Below are positions 17,206 to 26,540 of a DNA stretch of 46,548 bases, one piece after another. How positions within the stretch are numbered: the stretch's first letter is position 1; each line of letters starts with the position of its first letter. A program made the translations under genes and the position numbers. The stretch is taken from positions 1-46,548 of the forward strand of contig JAQBUE010000017.1 of the NCBI GenBank assembly GCA_027624045.1, in the 5' to 3' direction. Origin of the DNA: Acidobacteriota bacterium. GTDB lineage: Bacteria > Acidobacteriota > Terriglobia > Bryobacterales > UBA6623. The notes below the pieces were generated by a model, which was given only the letters and a program-made list of their open reading frames with translations, did not search any database and was not told where the DNA came from.

Positions 17206-19137
17206 TTAGGAGTCCTTAGGCTTATCCTCCACGTCCACGAATTCAGCGTCGACCACATCCTCTTTCTTGTCGTCTCCGGTCTCTCCGCCGGACGCGCCGT
17301 CGGACGATGTGGCTCCCCCGGCGGCTCCATCACCCGACCCGCTTGCGGATTTATACATCGCTTCGGCAAGCTTGTGGCTGGCTTGAGTCAGGTTCTCAAC
17401 CGTGCGATTGATCTCAGCGGGATCGCCCGCCTGCACGGCCTTCTTGGTTTCCTCGATAGCCTCTTCAATCTTCTTCGCGTCGTCTTCGCCGATCTTCGAG
17501 CGGTGCTCCTTGAGCGTGTTTTCGGTGCTATAGATCATGGCGTCCGCACGGTTGCGGGCCTCGACCTGATCGCGCCTCTGCTGATCCTCGGCTGCGTGGC
17601 TCTCGGCGTCGCCGGCCATTTTATCGATTTCCTCCTTCGAGAGCCCCGACGAACTGGTGATGGTGATCTTCTGTTCCTTGGCCGTCGCTTTGTCCTTCGC
17701 CGAGACGTTCAGGATGCCGTTGGCGTCGATGTCGAATGTGACTTCGACTTGCGGCACGCCTCGCGGCGCCGGCGGAATACCGACCAGCTGAAAGACGCCG
17801 AGCAGACGGTTGTCGGCCGCCATCGCCCGCTCACCCTGGTAGGTCTTGATCTCTACCGATGTCTGGCTCTCGGCCGCGGTCGAGAAGACTTCGCTCTTGC
17901 GCGTGGGAATGGTGGTGTTGCGCTCGATCAGCTTCGTGAACACACCGCCGAGCGTCTCGATGCCGAGCGACAAGGGTGTTACGTCGAGCAGTAAGACGTC
18001 CTTCACTTCACCGCCGAGCACGCCGCCCTGCACGGCGGCGCCGATGGCGACGACTTCGTCGGGGTTCACGCCCTTGTGGGGCTCTTTACCGAACAGTTCT
18101 TTAACAAGCTGCTGCACCTTCGGAATACGCGTCGAACCGCCGACAAGTACGACTTCATCAATCTGGCTCGGCGTAATCGCGGCATCGGCAAGCGCCTTCT
18201 TGCAAGGCTCGAGGGTGCGCCGCAAAAGCGGTTCCATCATTTGCTCGAGGTGGGCGCGCGTTAGCTTCAATTGCAGGTGCTTGGGTCCGCTGGCGTCAGC
18301 TGTGATGAAGGGCAGATTGATCTCGGTCTCAAGCAATGTCGACAGATCCATCTTCGCCTTCTCGCCGGCTTCCTTGAGCCGTTGCAAGGCCATCTTGTCA
18401 GCGGATATGTCAATGCCTTGTTCCTTCTTGAACTCCCCGATAATCCACTCGATCAGCAACTGGTCAATGTTGTCGCCGCCCAGGTGCGTATCGCCATTGG
18501 TGGCCTTGACTTCGACCACGCCTTCGCCCACTTCGAGGATCGAAATGTCAAACGTGCCGCCGCCAAAGTCGTAAACGGCAATCGTCTCGTTCGTCTTCTT
18601 GTCGAGACCGTAGGCAAGAGCGGCCGCTGTCGGCTCGTTGATGATGCGCTGCACCTCGAGGCCGGCGATCTTGCCGGCATCCTTGGTCGCCTGCCGCTGC
18701 GAGTCGTTGAAATAGGCGGGGACGGTGATGACCGCCTGCGTCACCTTCTCGCCCAGAAAAGCCTCCGCCGCCTCTTTGAGTTTGGCCAGCGTCATCGCCG
18801 AGATTTCCGGCGGTGAGTATTCCTTGCCGGCGGCCATGATCTTCACCATGTCGCTACCGGGCGCAAGTTCGTAGGGTACGAGGCGCATTTCCTGCTGCAC
18901 TTCGCTCGACCGGCGGCCCATGAACCGCTTGATTGAGAAAATCGTGTTTTCCGGGTTTGTAACGGCTTGGCGTTTGGCCGCCTGTCCGACGAGTCGTTCG
19001 CCCGTCTTCGTAAACGCGACGACCGACGGCGTTGTACGGCCACCTTCCTGGTTGGGAATAACGTTGGGTTGGCCGGCCTGCATTACGGCTACGACCGAGT
19101 TGGTCGTCCCCAAATCGATTCCGATGATCTTGCCCAT
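17206..19137 (-). CDS. Chaperone DnaK (Hsp70)
   Basis: A full-length 643-residue Hsp70. It has the N-terminal ATPase signature [48 protein letters not shown] and [16 protein letters not shown]. The substrate-binding domain begins after [19 protein letters not shown], and the Gly/Ser/Asp-rich lid tail ends [17 protein letters not shown] lies 7 nt before the ATG at 19137. It is the first gene of the dnaK-dnaJ-hspR operon and is divergent from the molybdate permease. Its promoter (19229-19257) overlaps a HAIR-like repressor site. Confidence 0.98.
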   Translation of the reverse strand: MGKIIGIDLGTTNSVVAVMQAGQPNVIPNQEGGRTTPSVVAFTKTGERLVGQAAKRQAVTNPENTIFSIKRFMGRRSSEVQQEMRLVPYELAPGSDMVKIMAAGKEYSPPEISAMTLAKLKEAAEAFLGEKVTQAVITVPAYFNDSQRQATKDAGKIAGLEVQRIINEPTAAALAYGLDKKTNETIAVYDFGGGTFDISILEVGEGVVEVKATNGDTHLGGDNIDQLLIEWIIGEFKKEQGIDISADKMALQRLKEAGEKAKMDLSTLLETEINLPFITADASGPKHLQLKLTRAHLEQMMEPLLRRTLEPCKKALADAAITPSQIDEVVLVGGSTRIPKVQQLVKELFGKEPHKGVNPDEVVAIGAAVQGGVLGGEVKDVLLLDVTPLSLGIETLGGVFTKLIERNTTIPTRKSEVFSTAAESQTSVEIKTYQGERAMAADNRLLGVFQLVGIPPAPRGVPQVEVTFDIDANGILNVSAKDKATAKEQKITITSSSGLSKEEIDKMAGDAESHAAEDQQRRDQVEARNRADAMIYSTENTLKEHRSKIGEDDAKKIEEAIEETKKAVQAGDPAEINRTVENLTQASHKLAEAMYKSASGSGDGAAGGATSSDGASGGETGDDKKEDVVDAEFVDVEDKPKDS

Positions 19138-19228
19138 GATGTTGCTCCTTCTCGTCGGCCCTTCAGCCTTGTTGTGCGTCTCAACCGGTACAGATCAGCT
19201 GCTCCGGTTGATTTCTTAGCTTATAGTT

Positions 19229-19257
19229 ATTATTAAACTTTAGTGTGTTGTTGTCAA
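19229..19257 (-). promoter_or_regulatory. dnaK promoter
   Basis: On the minus strand TTGACA (19252-19257, a perfect -35) is followed after 17 nt by AATAAT (19229-19234, five of six bases of the -10 consensus). It lies 92 nt upstream of the dnaK ATG, in the most AT-rich stretch of this intergenic region. Confidence 0.75.
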
Positions 19258-19258
19258 G
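19238..19258 (-). promoter_or_regulatory. HAIR-like HspR operator on the dnaK promoter
   Basis: The minus strand reads CTTGACA, seven bases, ACTAAAG. The HAIR consensus is CTTGAGT-N7-ACTCAAG, so 11 of 14 half-site bases match with the right spacing. The site covers the -35 box and most of the spacer, where a repressor would block RNA polymerase. hspR is the third gene of the operon it would control. Confidence 0.72.
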
Positions 19259-19463
19259 CTATTACTGTTCTGTCGTGTCGCTTATTCTATCAAGTGTCTA
19301 TTTATCAATGCTTTAAACATGACATGGGGCAACTGGACACCTGTTCTCTCGAAACCATATATAGTGAAGACCGTTTTGAAGTTCTACCCAGCATACGAGC
19401 CTCGCATCTCCTTTGCTGTGAACAGCGCCATGGAGTGCCACCAGCCCGATAGGCGAACGACGC

Positions 19464-19469
19464 TATAAT
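19464..19469 (+). promoter_or_regulatory. -10 box for modB
   Basis: A perfect TATAAT lies only 13 nt before the modB ATG, so a transcript starting 6-7 nt further on would have almost no leader. I see no good -35 at 16-18 nt upstream. Confidence 0.45.
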
Positions 19470-19482
19470 CTGGACCGTTACG

Positions 19483-20163
19483 ATGCTGAGCGATTTTTCC
19501 GCGATTGACTGGTTTCCACTGTGGCTGAGCCTGCGTGTGGCTTGTCTGGCGACGGCGATTTCACTGGCTGTCGGGCTGACTCTGGCGTACGTTCTGGCGA
19601 ACCGCCGTTTTCGAGGAAGGAATCTGGTTGAGGCCGCTGTCACGTTGCCGATCGTACTGCCGCCCACGGTTCTGGGTTTCTACCTGCTTATCGTCCTGGG
19701 CCGAAACAGTCCGCTGGGTGGCGCCTATGAAACGCTTTTTGGCGTGCCTCTCGTCTTCACCTGGCAGGCGGCGGTGGTGGCGGCCTGTCTGCATTCCATA
19801 CCGCTGCTCATCCGGGCCGCTCGGGCGGCTTTCGAATCGGTGGATCACACCTTCGAGAACGCCGCTCGCAGTCTGGGGGCGACGGAATGGCGGGTCTTCT
19901 GGAAGGTTAGCTTGCCGCTGGCGCGCCGCTCGATCGTGGCGGCGGGTGTTTTCGCCTTCGCGCGCGCGCTGGGGGACTTCGGCGTGACAATGATGATCGC
20001 CGGAAATATTCCGGGCAGCACACAGACGATGGCCGTGGCGATATACGACGCCGTGCAGTCGGGCCAAACGCGGGTCGCCAACGTGCTGGTGATCGTGATG
20101 TCGGCGCTGGCGTTGACGATCTTGTGGGTCATGAATCAGGCCGGAGAGAGGCAGGCGCGTTGA
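19483..20163 (+). CDS. Molybdate ABC transporter permease ModB
   Basis: A 226-residue inner-membrane permease with about five membrane segments, for example LRVACLATAISLAVGLTLAY, VLPPTVLGFYLLIVLG and a C-terminal VLVIVMSALALTILWV. The cytoplasmic EAA loop that docks on the ATPase is ARSLGATEWRVFWKVSLPLA. ALPPTVLGFYLL-type and GDFGVTMMIAGNIPG segments are typical of ModB. It overlaps modC by one base (TGATG). A ModA binding protein is not encoded next to it. A near-perfect TATAAT lies just upstream, with little leader. Confidence 0.93.
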   Translation: MLSDFSAIDWFPLWLSLRVACLATAISLAVGLTLAYVLANRRFRGRNLVEAAVTLPIVLPPTVLGFYLLIVLGRNSPLGGAYETLFGVPLVFTWQAAVVAACLHSIPLLIRAARAAFESVDHTFENAARSLGATEWRVFWKVSLPLARRSIVAAGVFAFARALGDFGVTMMIAGNIPGSTQTMAVAIYDAVQSGQTRVANVLVIVMSALALTILWVMNQAGERQAR

Positions 20164-21290
20164 TGCCGAGGCTGCTCGTAGAGATTCGCAAGAGCTATCC
20201 GGCCGCGCTCGACTCGGCTGCCTTCGACCTTGATGTACGCTTCGAGGCCGGTGACGACGTAACGGTTCTTTTCGGACCGAGCGGCGCCGGCAAGACGCTG
20301 ACCCTGGAGTCGATCGCGGGCTTCATCCGCCCCGATCAGGGCCGCATCGAACTTGGGGATGATGTGTTGTTTCACTCCGGCGCTGGAGTGTGCCGCGCGG
20401 CCCGTCGCCGAGGCTGCGGCTATGTCTTTCAGAAGGACGCGTTATTTCCGCACATGAGCCTGCGGCAAAATCTCGAGTTCGCCGCCATGACTCTTCCAGC
20501 CCACGAGCGCGGACGGCGGGTTCAGGAGGTGCTCGAACAGTTTCGCCTGCAAGGCCTAGCCGCCCGCCGGCCCCATGAGGTTTCAGGCGGCGAACGTCAA
20601 CGGGGCGCCATCGCGCGGGCACTGATTGGGCGTCCGCGCCTGCTGCTGCTCGACGAGCCGGCCCGAGGCCTTGATGTCGGATTACGCCGCGAACTCTATG
20701 CAACGCTGCGTCAGGTGCGGGCCGACTACCGCCTCGGCATGGTGCTCGTAACCCACGACCGTGAGGAGGCGTTCGAACTTGGCGATCGCATGTTGGTTTG
20801 CCGCCAGGGACGTATCGTTCAAAGCGGACCACCGCGCGAAATCTACCGCCATCCCTCTTCCCCCGAAGTCGCCCGTCTGCTCGGGCGCATCAACGTCTTT
20901 GAAGGAAAAGTGATTGACTCGGACGAATCCCGCGATCAGACGCGCCTTTCCACCGGCGAACTCGATATCGCAACCGCACACCTGCCCAACGCTCCCAATG
21001 GCGCTCGCATCGCCTTCGCGGTGGATGCCGAACGGGTTCTCGCCCGGCCCTGCGACCCCTCAACGCGGAACGGGTCAGACGGAGCTTTGCGATTGATTCG
21101 GGCCGTCTCGCTTCACGATCACGTGCGCCTGGACTTCCCGGGCTCGCTGAGCGTCATGGTTCCCGAGGACCTGTTCGAGCAAAGCGCCGGCGCGAACGAA
21201 TGGTCAGTCGAGTTTCCCGCCGAGTCTATTTGGGTTTTCCCTGGCGCCCCCGACACGACGGTCGCCGCGGGCGACGAAACACGCGGCTAA
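20163..21290 (+). CDS. Molybdate ABC transporter ATP-binding protein ModC
   Basis: A 375-residue ATPase driving molybdate import through ModB. It has Walker A GPSGAGKT, Q-loop GYVFQKDALFPHMSL, signature VSGGERQRGAIARAL, Walker B LLLLDEPARGLD and switch histidine VLVTHDREEAF. The C-terminal region after about residue 235 has the length of a Mop/TOBE-type regulatory domain. The ATG at 20163 overlaps the modB stop, and the product begins MPRLLVEIRKSYPAA, the usual ModC beginning. Without a neighbouring modA the substrate (molybdate, possibly tungstate) is inferred from the family. Confidence 0.93.
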   Translation: MPRLLVEIRKSYPAALDSAAFDLDVRFEAGDDVTVLFGPSGAGKTLTLESIAGFIRPDQGRIELGDDVLFHSGAGVCRAARRRGCGYVFQKDALFPHMSLRQNLEFAAMTLPAHERGRRVQEVLEQFRLQGLAARRPHEVSGGERQRGAIARALIGRPRLLLLDEPARGLDVGLRRELYATLRQVRADYRLGMVLVTHDREEAFELGDRMLVCRQGRIVQSGPPREIYRHPSSPEVARLLGRINVFEGKVIDSDESRDQTRLSTGELDIATAHLPNAPNGARIAFAVDAERVLARPCDPSTRNGSDGALRLIRAVSLHDHVRLDFPGSLSVMVPEDLFEQSAGANEWSVEFPAESIWVFPGAPDTTVAAGDETRG

Positions 21291-21299
21291 CGGCTTGCT

Positions 21300-21923
21300 T
21301 TGATCCTCTACTACATCACCGACCGCAAACAGTGCAACGGCGACCTCGCCGACACGATCGAAAGCGTGGCTGCCGCGGGAGTGGACTGGATTCAGATCCG
21401 CGAGAAAGACCTTCCGGACCGGGAGCTTTACGCCCTTGTTCAGGCCGCCCTGGCGCGAACGCGAAAAACCACTGCCCGCATCCTGGTCAACGGACGCACC
21501 GACGTGGCGCTTGCCGCCGGCGCGCACGGTGTCCATCTGCCGGCCGATAGCCTTTCCGCCGCTGCCGTTCGCGCGATCGTACCAGCCGGTTTTCTGGTCG
21601 GCGCCTCATGCCACAGCGTCGGCGAGGCCGGGCAGGCCGAGAGCGAAGGCGCGGACTTCGTGGTGTTCGGACCGGTTTTCGATACGCCCTCCAAACGCGG
21701 GTACGGGTCGCCGGCCGGCATCGCTGAACTCGAACGCGTCGGCCAGGCAGTGCGCATTCCCGTCTTGGCGCTCGGGGGTGTCAGTGTCTCAAACGCATCA
21801 CAGTGCTTGCGCACCGCGGCGGCGGGGATCGCGGGTATCTCCATTTTTCAGGGTGCGGATTCAGCGCGGCAACGGATCGCTGAGCTGCGCAGCCTATCCC
21901 GCGACCCGACTTCGGGCCAGTAG
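21300..21923 (+). CDS. Thiamine-phosphate synthase ThiE
   Basis: A 207-residue TIM-barrel enzyme that joins HMP-pyrophosphate and thiazole phosphate to thiamine phosphate. Family signatures are WIQIREKDLPDREL, ILVNGRTDVALAAGAHGVHL (with LPADSLS), GASCHSVGEA, FVVFGPVFDTPSKRGYG and the phosphate-binding VLALGGVSVSNA. The start is TTG at 21300, only 9 nt after modC; no ATG gives the full N-terminal strand ILYYITDRKQC. Probably co-transcribed with modBC, although no functional link to molybdate is known to me. Confidence 0.93.
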   Translation: MILYYITDRKQCNGDLADTIESVAAAGVDWIQIREKDLPDRELYALVQAALARTRKTTARILVNGRTDVALAAGAHGVHLPADSLSAAAVRAIVPAGFLVGASCHSVGEAGQAESEGADFVVFGPVFDTPSKRGYGSPAGIAELERVGQAVRIPVLALGGVSVSNASQCLRTAAAGIAGISIFQGADSARQRIAELRSLSRDPTSGQ

Positions 21924-21961
21924 TTCAGGGAAACCCGCGGCTGTGGGAAAATAGTCACCCT

Positions 21962-23023
21962 ATGCCAGAGTTATCGATTGCCATCATTCCCGGTGACGGC
22001 GTCGGCCTGGAGGTCATGCCCGAAGCACTGAAAGTGCTCGACCTGATCGCCGACCGCTACGACGTTCGCTTCAACTACAGCGAGTTCGAGTGGGGCACGA
22101 ACTACTACTTCGAGCACGGCGAGATGATGCCCGCGGGGGGTATCGACGAGTTGCGCCCATTGGACGCCATTCTGCTCGGAGCCGTCGGCCACCCGGGCGT
22201 GCCCGACAACGTCACTTTGAACGGCCTGCTACTGCCGATTCGGCGAGCGTTTGATCAATACGCCTGCGAGCGGCCGGCGAAACTTTACGCCGGTGTCGCG
22301 TCGCCGCTCGCCAACCCAGGCGCGATCGACATGGTGATCGTGCGCGAGAACACCGAAGGGGAATACGCGCAGGCGGGCGGATTCGTGCATCAGAATCACC
22401 CGGCGGAGGTTGCGATCCAGACTTCGGTCTTCACGCGACACGGTGTTGAACGCATCATCCGCTATGCGTTCGAGTTGGCGCGCCGCCGCAATCGCAAGAA
22501 GCGCGTCACCTCGATCACGAAGTCGAACGCCCAAGGCTACAGCATGGTGCTGTGGGACCGTGTCTTCACCGAAGTGGCGGCCGACTACCCGAACATCGAA
22601 ACGGAGTCGCTGTTGGTCGACGCGGCGGCCATGAATTTTGTGCGCCGGCCGGCAAGCTTCGATGTCGTTGTGGGCTCGAATCTGTTTGGCGACATCTTGA
22701 GCGATCTCTCGGCCATCCTCACCGGCAGCATGGGCTTGGCGCCCAGCTCGAACCTCAATCCGTCGCGCGAGTTTCCTTCGATGTTCGAGCCGGTGCATGG
22801 CTCGGCGCCCGACATCGCCGGACAGGGAATCGTGAACCCGATCGCGATGATCTTGAGCGCGGCTATGATGCTTGACTTTCTCAGCTTGTCCGACGCCGCC
22901 CGTGTTGTGGAAAACGCCGTGGCAGCGGTCCTAGCCGACGGGAAAACGTTGCCGCGCGACTTGGGCGGGAGCGCTTCGACGAGCCAAGTCACGTCCGCGA
23001 TTCTCGATAAGCTGCGCCAGTAG
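21962..23023 (+). CDS. Tartrate dehydrogenase/decarboxylase-type beta-decarboxylating dehydrogenase
   Basis: This 353-residue protein belongs to the isocitrate/isopropylmalate dehydrogenase fold. The segment FEWGTNYYFEHGEMMP and the following DAILLGAVGHPGVPDN are typical of the TtuC/DmlA branch, which acts on tartrate or D-malate with NAD and a divalent metal. Other elements are IAIIPGDGVGLEVMPEAL (N-terminus), VIVRENTEGEYAQAGG, the catalytic TSITKSNAQGYSMVLWD and the metal-binding GSNLFGDILSDLSA. EPVHGSAPDIAGQGIVNPIA ends the active site. Which of tartrate, D-malate or another hydroxyacid is the true substrate cannot be told from sequence. It follows thiE by 38 nt. Confidence 0.9.
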   Translation: MPELSIAIIPGDGVGLEVMPEALKVLDLIADRYDVRFNYSEFEWGTNYYFEHGEMMPAGGIDELRPLDAILLGAVGHPGVPDNVTLNGLLLPIRRAFDQYACERPAKLYAGVASPLANPGAIDMVIVRENTEGEYAQAGGFVHQNHPAEVAIQTSVFTRHGVERIIRYAFELARRRNRKKRVTSITKSNAQGYSMVLWDRVFTEVAADYPNIETESLLVDAAAMNFVRRPASFDVVVGSNLFGDILSDLSAILTGSMGLAPSSNLNPSREFPSMFEPVHGSAPDIAGQGIVNPIAMILSAAMMLDFLSLSDAARVVENAVAAVLADGKTLPRDLGGSASTSQVTSAILDKLRQ

Positions 23024-23149
23024 CTGAGTACCGGTTTCAAGGTGAGGCAGCAATCTTACTGCGGCGGCAGCGCCTTTCCAGAAACAATCGCCGGAAAGCG
23101 GTGTCTATGAAGCAGGAGTACTTCGAAGGATGCAACTTCACAGCGCGCA

Positions 23150-23608
23150 ATGAGGACGCTCCTTAGTTACTGGCGGCAGCCTCTTGGGATCGGATTGGCT
23201 GCGGCCCATGCGATTACCCTCGCTTTCGTAATTGCCGCGAAGGAACCGCTCCCGCCGCCGAGATCAGACGACGAAGCATGTCTGCCTGAGGTGGTTTGCT
23301 TTGACACGTGGAACTTCGCCGGCCAGATAGTGGTTGCGCACCGACCCTTTCATTTTCACTACGAAACGTTGCTCACGAAGACCTTGATGCTGGGTGATCT
23401 GCCCTCACTGCTGGTAGTGGACATCACGCTTGGGGTAGCAGCCGCAATCTTTGAACTGACATGGAGGGTGTCTGAACCTCCACTGGACGCAGTGATTGTC
23501 CGCCAAGCCAGCTCATACTTGCTCGCGTTCTGTTGGTTTGTCTTCGGCTCTCTACAGTGGTGGATCGTCGGCATGTATGTCTGGGCGAAGGGTGGAGTGA
23601 AGAAATAG
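23150..23608 (+). CDS. Small integral membrane protein, unknown
   Basis: A 152-residue protein with an N-terminal membrane segment (LGIGLAAAHAITLAFVIAA), a soluble stretch with two cysteines (CLPEVVCFDTWNF), a middle hydrophobic segment (LPSLLVVDITLGVAAAIFEL) and a C-terminal one (LLAFCWFVFGSLQWWIVGMY). It starts at ATG 23150 with no strong ribosome-binding site. I do not recognise the family; the topology suggests two or three membrane spans. It stands alone between a dehydrogenase and a convergent isomerase-like gene. Confidence 0.62.
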   Translation: MRTLLSYWRQPLGIGLAAAHAITLAFVIAAKEPLPPPRSDDEACLPEVVCFDTWNFAGQIVVAHRPFHFHYETLLTKTLMLGDLPSLLVVDITLGVAAAIFELTWRVSEPPLDAVIVRQASSYLLAFCWFVFGSLQWWIVGMYVWAKGGVKK

Positions 23609-23756
23609 TCGGGCTCACGCACGCGACACGACTTATCCAGCATTTGCATTGAGACCGGGATCAGCGACCGGTGTGAACGTGCCGGTAAATGTAATGCTAT
23701 GTCCCGTGTTCGATCGGTGAAAGCAGAGCGAGGAAGTTCGCTGTGAGACCGCGCGG

Positions 23757-24626
23757 CTACGCCGCTTCCGAAACCAGCCGCTGCAGACTCCGGGCGCAAA
23801 TCGAACTGCCCTTAAACTTGTCGCCGCCTGGACCACCCCAGTGAGTTTCGAGGCTAACCACGCCGCTGTAGCCGTCGCGCACCATGGCCGATAGCTGGCC
23901 GGTCCAATCGACATCGCCCGCGCCCAGGTCGCCCCAGTTCATACGGTCGCTCCCTGGAGGCAGCACGCCGTCTTTGGCATGAACATGCAGAATGCGATTC
24001 GCGGGCAGCAGGTTGTAGCCGTCCGGATAAGGTACTTCGCCGGCGATGTAGCAGTTCGCCGGGTCCCACACCAGCCCCAGGTTCGGATGGTCGATGGCAT
24101 TGAGCACGGTCGCCGACTCCGAAGCCGTGGCGATGTTGCAGGCATGCTCGTTCTCGAGCCCGATCTTTACGCCGGCGGCGGCGCCCTGTTCGGCGGCCCC
24201 TCGCAGCGCTTCCACAATGCGCGCGGTGATCCGGGCGGGCTCGACAGTCCGCCAGAAGCTAAATACACGAACGATGGGAGCCTCGAAAATGTTGGCGATT
24301 TCGAGCGCGCGCGCCAGGATGCGCGGCTGATCTTCGTAGGTGTGGGCGGAATGAAAAGCGTCCTGCTCGAAACGTTGGTCGATATCGCCCCCATCCGGGA
24401 GCGTGCACTTGAAAACGGGCGAGGCGATCGAGACAATCTTGAGCTTGAACTCACTCGCGAGTTGGTCGACTTGACGGAGTTCTTCGTCGTTCATATCGAC
24501 GATGTTCTTGTCCCAAACCGTCCGCAGTTCGAGAGCCGGTATGTGCATGTCGACAGCGGTGCGGCAGATCCGTTCAAAATCCTGAGTGAACTCATCGGTG
24601 ATAATAGCCACGGGGAAGTTCGCCAT
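23757..24626 (-). CDS. Sugar phosphate isomerase/epimerase-family TIM-barrel protein
   Basis: A 289-residue xylose-isomerase-like TIM barrel (AP_endonuc_2 fold). Predicted metal ligands are in KIGLENEHACN (Glu), LVWDPANCYIAG (Asp), RILHVHAKDG (His) and VVSLETHWGG (Glu). The N-terminus FPVAIITDEFTQDFERICRT is typical of the family. Members include inosose dehydratases, tagatose and psicose epimerases and hydroxypyruvate isomerases, and sequence alone does not choose among them. It is divergent from the glycosyltransferase at 24713, with 86 nt between the starts. Confidence 0.85.
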   Translation of the reverse strand: MANFPVAIITDEFTQDFERICRTAVDMHIPALELRTVWDKNIVDMNDEELRQVDQLASEFKLKIVSIASPVFKCTLPDGGDIDQRFEQDAFHSAHTYEDQPRILARALEIANIFEAPIVRVFSFWRTVEPARITARIVEALRGAAEQGAAAGVKIGLENEHACNIATASESATVLNAIDHPNLGLVWDPANCYIAGEVPYPDGYNLLPANRILHVHAKDGVLPPGSDRMNWGDLGAGDVDWTGQLSAMVRDGYSGVVSLETHWGGPGGDKFKGSSICARSLQRLVSEAA

Positions 24627-24712
24627 AGGGGATTAGTTTACCCCAACGGCCGGCCGGTCTTACGGGCGCGTCCCGCGGCTGCGAATCCTGATCGAAAGCT
24701 CGGCAATTAACG

Positions 24713-26401
24713 GTGAAACAGAGCCTCGCTACTATCATTGTTCTGACGCTGCTCGGCGCGCTGGCGGCGGCCCGCATCGTCGACACCTACGACGAGTTCA
24801 ACGCGACGTTCGACGAGGGTTATCAGGTCGCGGCGGGGTTGCAGGCCTATCAGCAGGGTCGATTTGACGCCGGAGCCGAGCAGCCGCCTCTGGTGCGATG
24901 GGCGCTTGCTCTGCTGCCGCACCTTGCCGGAATCGAATACCGCTCGACCGGGCCATGGGCCGCGCAACCCAGCGATCATATTCCGCTGATGGCCCAGACG
25001 GTCTTCGAGCAGCAAGGTGATTACTGGCACACCTTGAAGCTCGCTCGCATGGGCAACCTTCTCTTCCTTCCTTTTCTCTTGCTTTACACGCACCGCTGGG
25101 CGGCGGCGCTGTATGGCCGTTACTGCGGCTGGGCGGCCTGCGCGATCGTTACGCTGTCTCCGAATATCTTGGCGTCCGCCGCGCTGGCGACCGTTGATTT
25201 CGGTTTCACGGTGTGCCTGCTTGCGGCTAGCTATTACCTTTGGCGTTGGCTGGCCGAGCCGGACCCGCGTCGCAGCCTCATGCTGGGTTTGGCTTTGGGC
25301 TTCGCGATTGGGCTGGCTGTCGCGGCGAAGTATTCGGCGATTCTGTTCCTGCCCGCGGTGCTGCTCGGATTGCTCGCTGCTAGGCAGGGCGGGTCTTTGT
25401 GGCGGCCGCGCTCATGGCGAACCGGGCAGATACGAATTGCGAAGATGCGTCAAGCCGCCCGCTCGCTCGTTCCGGCGGCATTGCTGGCCTTACTAACCAT
25501 CTGGGGCGCCTACGCTTTCGAAATGCGCCCGTTGCGGGACCCGGCTCGCCGGCCCTACGACACCGTCGAGTCGCGGCTGCCGGAGTCTTCAAGCCTCAAA
25601 ACGGCCGTCTATTGGGCGATCGAAAGCGTTCCACTGCCTTTGCAAGACATGGTCACCGGCATCGAATACGTCCGGGAACACGCCGCGGGTGGTCATCCCG
25701 CCTTCCTGCTACGAGAAGTCCGGCAACACGGCTGGTGGCACTACTTTCTGGTTGTGCTGGGAGTCAAGACTAGCTTGCCCTTTCTGGCGCTTATTGCGTT
25801 GGCGGGACTGCTCGTATTCCGCCGAGGCGGGATTGACGGTGATGCTCTAGGGCCGCTCGCCGCGGCGTTGGGCATCCTGTTGGCCGTAATGCCGAGCCCG
25901 CTGAATGTCGGTGTGCGGCACATTTTGCCGATCTACGCGCTGCTCGCGATCTGGGCGTCGTCATGCGTGGCCGAGGCGGGCCGGCGCCGCTCGAAAGCTT
26001 GGGGAGCCGCCGTCCTGCTACTGCTTTGCTGGCATGGCGTCGAGTCGCTTCGGGCGCACCCGGATTACCTGCCCTATTTCAACCAGATCGCACGTGGTAG
26101 GGAGCACAAAGTACTCGGCGATAGCAACCTTGACTGGGGACAGGATCTCCATCGGCTGGCGCGTTATGTGGAGGAGAATGGGATCGAGGATCTCGCCCTG
26201 AACTACTTCGGCACCACATCTCCCGAGGCGGTTGGACTTGAAGACTCCCGCCGGTTCGGTCCCGGCGATCGCCCCCGGGGCTGGGTCGCGCTGAGTGTCA
26301 CGAACCTCCAAGGCATCTACCAGCCGCGGCCTGCCTGGCTCGATGCGCACGAGCCGCGCGCCCGCGTGGGCAAGTCGATTTATTTGTATTTCATCGAATA
26401 A
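24713..26401 (+). CDS. Membrane-bound dolichyl/undecaprenyl-phosphate-dependent glycosyltransferase (GT39/ArnT-like)
   Basis: A 562-residue polytopic membrane protein. After the first membrane helix comes NATFDEGYQVAAG, with the acidic pair (Asp34-Glu35) expected at the catalytic site of PMT/ArnT-type enzymes, then EQPPLVRW, matching the HPPL-type motif. Several hydrophobic helices follow (for example LGLALGFAIGLAVAAKYSAI and ILPIYALLAIWASSCV). The C-terminal soluble part carries VLGDSNLDWGQDLHRL, a feature of this subfamily. It should transfer a sugar from a polyprenyl-phosphate donor on the periplasmic side; donor and acceptor are unknown. The start is GTG at 24713. Confidence 0.85.
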   Translation: MKQSLATIIVLTLLGALAAARIVDTYDEFNATFDEGYQVAAGLQAYQQGRFDAGAEQPPLVRWALALLPHLAGIEYRSTGPWAAQPSDHIPLMAQTVFEQQGDYWHTLKLARMGNLLFLPFLLLYTHRWAAALYGRYCGWAACAIVTLSPNILASAALATVDFGFTVCLLAASYYLWRWLAEPDPRRSLMLGLALGFAIGLAVAAKYSAILFLPAVLLGLLAARQGGSLWRPRSWRTGQIRIAKMRQAARSLVPAALLALLTIWGAYAFEMRPLRDPARRPYDTVESRLPESSSLKTAVYWAIESVPLPLQDMVTGIEYVREHAAGGHPAFLLREVRQHGWWHYFLVVLGVKTSLPFLALIALAGLLVFRRGGIDGDALGPLAAALGILLAVMPSPLNVGVRHILPIYALLAIWASSCVAEAGRRRSKAWGAAVLLLLCWHGVESLRAHPDYLPYFNQIARGREHKVLGDSNLDWGQDLHRLARYVEENGIEDLALNYFGTTSPEAVGLEDSRRFGPGDRPRGWVALSVTNLQGIYQPRPAWLDAHEPRARVGKSIYLYFIE

Positions 26402-26450
26402 TTCACGCCCGGGGGCGATGGCATACGGCGCCTGCGTCATGCGCTGTCTC

Positions 26451-26480
26451 TTGCGCTTGGGGAACGGCGAGCCCTACAAT
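26451..26480 (+). promoter_or_regulatory. Candidate promoter of the rimP-nusA-infB operon
   Basis: TTGCGC (26451-26456) and TACAAT (26475-26480) are separated by 18 nt. A start near 26487 would give a leader of about 77 nt containing the terminator-like hairpin at 26515-26540. Confidence 0.5.
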
Positions 26481-26514
26481 GAATTCTTTGGGCTTACGAG
26501 GGGCGCGTTTCCGG

Positions 26515-26540
26515 AGTGGGCATTTGCCCACTTTTTTATT
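26515..26540 (+). terminator. Intrinsic terminator/attenuator in the rimP leader
   Basis: AGTGGGCA (26515-26522) and TGCCCACT (26525-26532) form a perfect 8-bp stem, followed at once by TTTTTT (26532-26537) and ATT. It lies 24 nt upstream of the rimP ATG and downstream of the candidate promoter, so it is within the leader rather than at the end of a gene. A conserved terminator before rimP has been described as the rimP leader in other bacteria. This fits control of the nusA operon by premature termination. Confidence 0.78.

Noticed and set aside
19351-19364. CCATATATAG upstream of modB as a ModE box
   Set aside because: Only one half of the ModE palindrome is visible, so the call is not supported.
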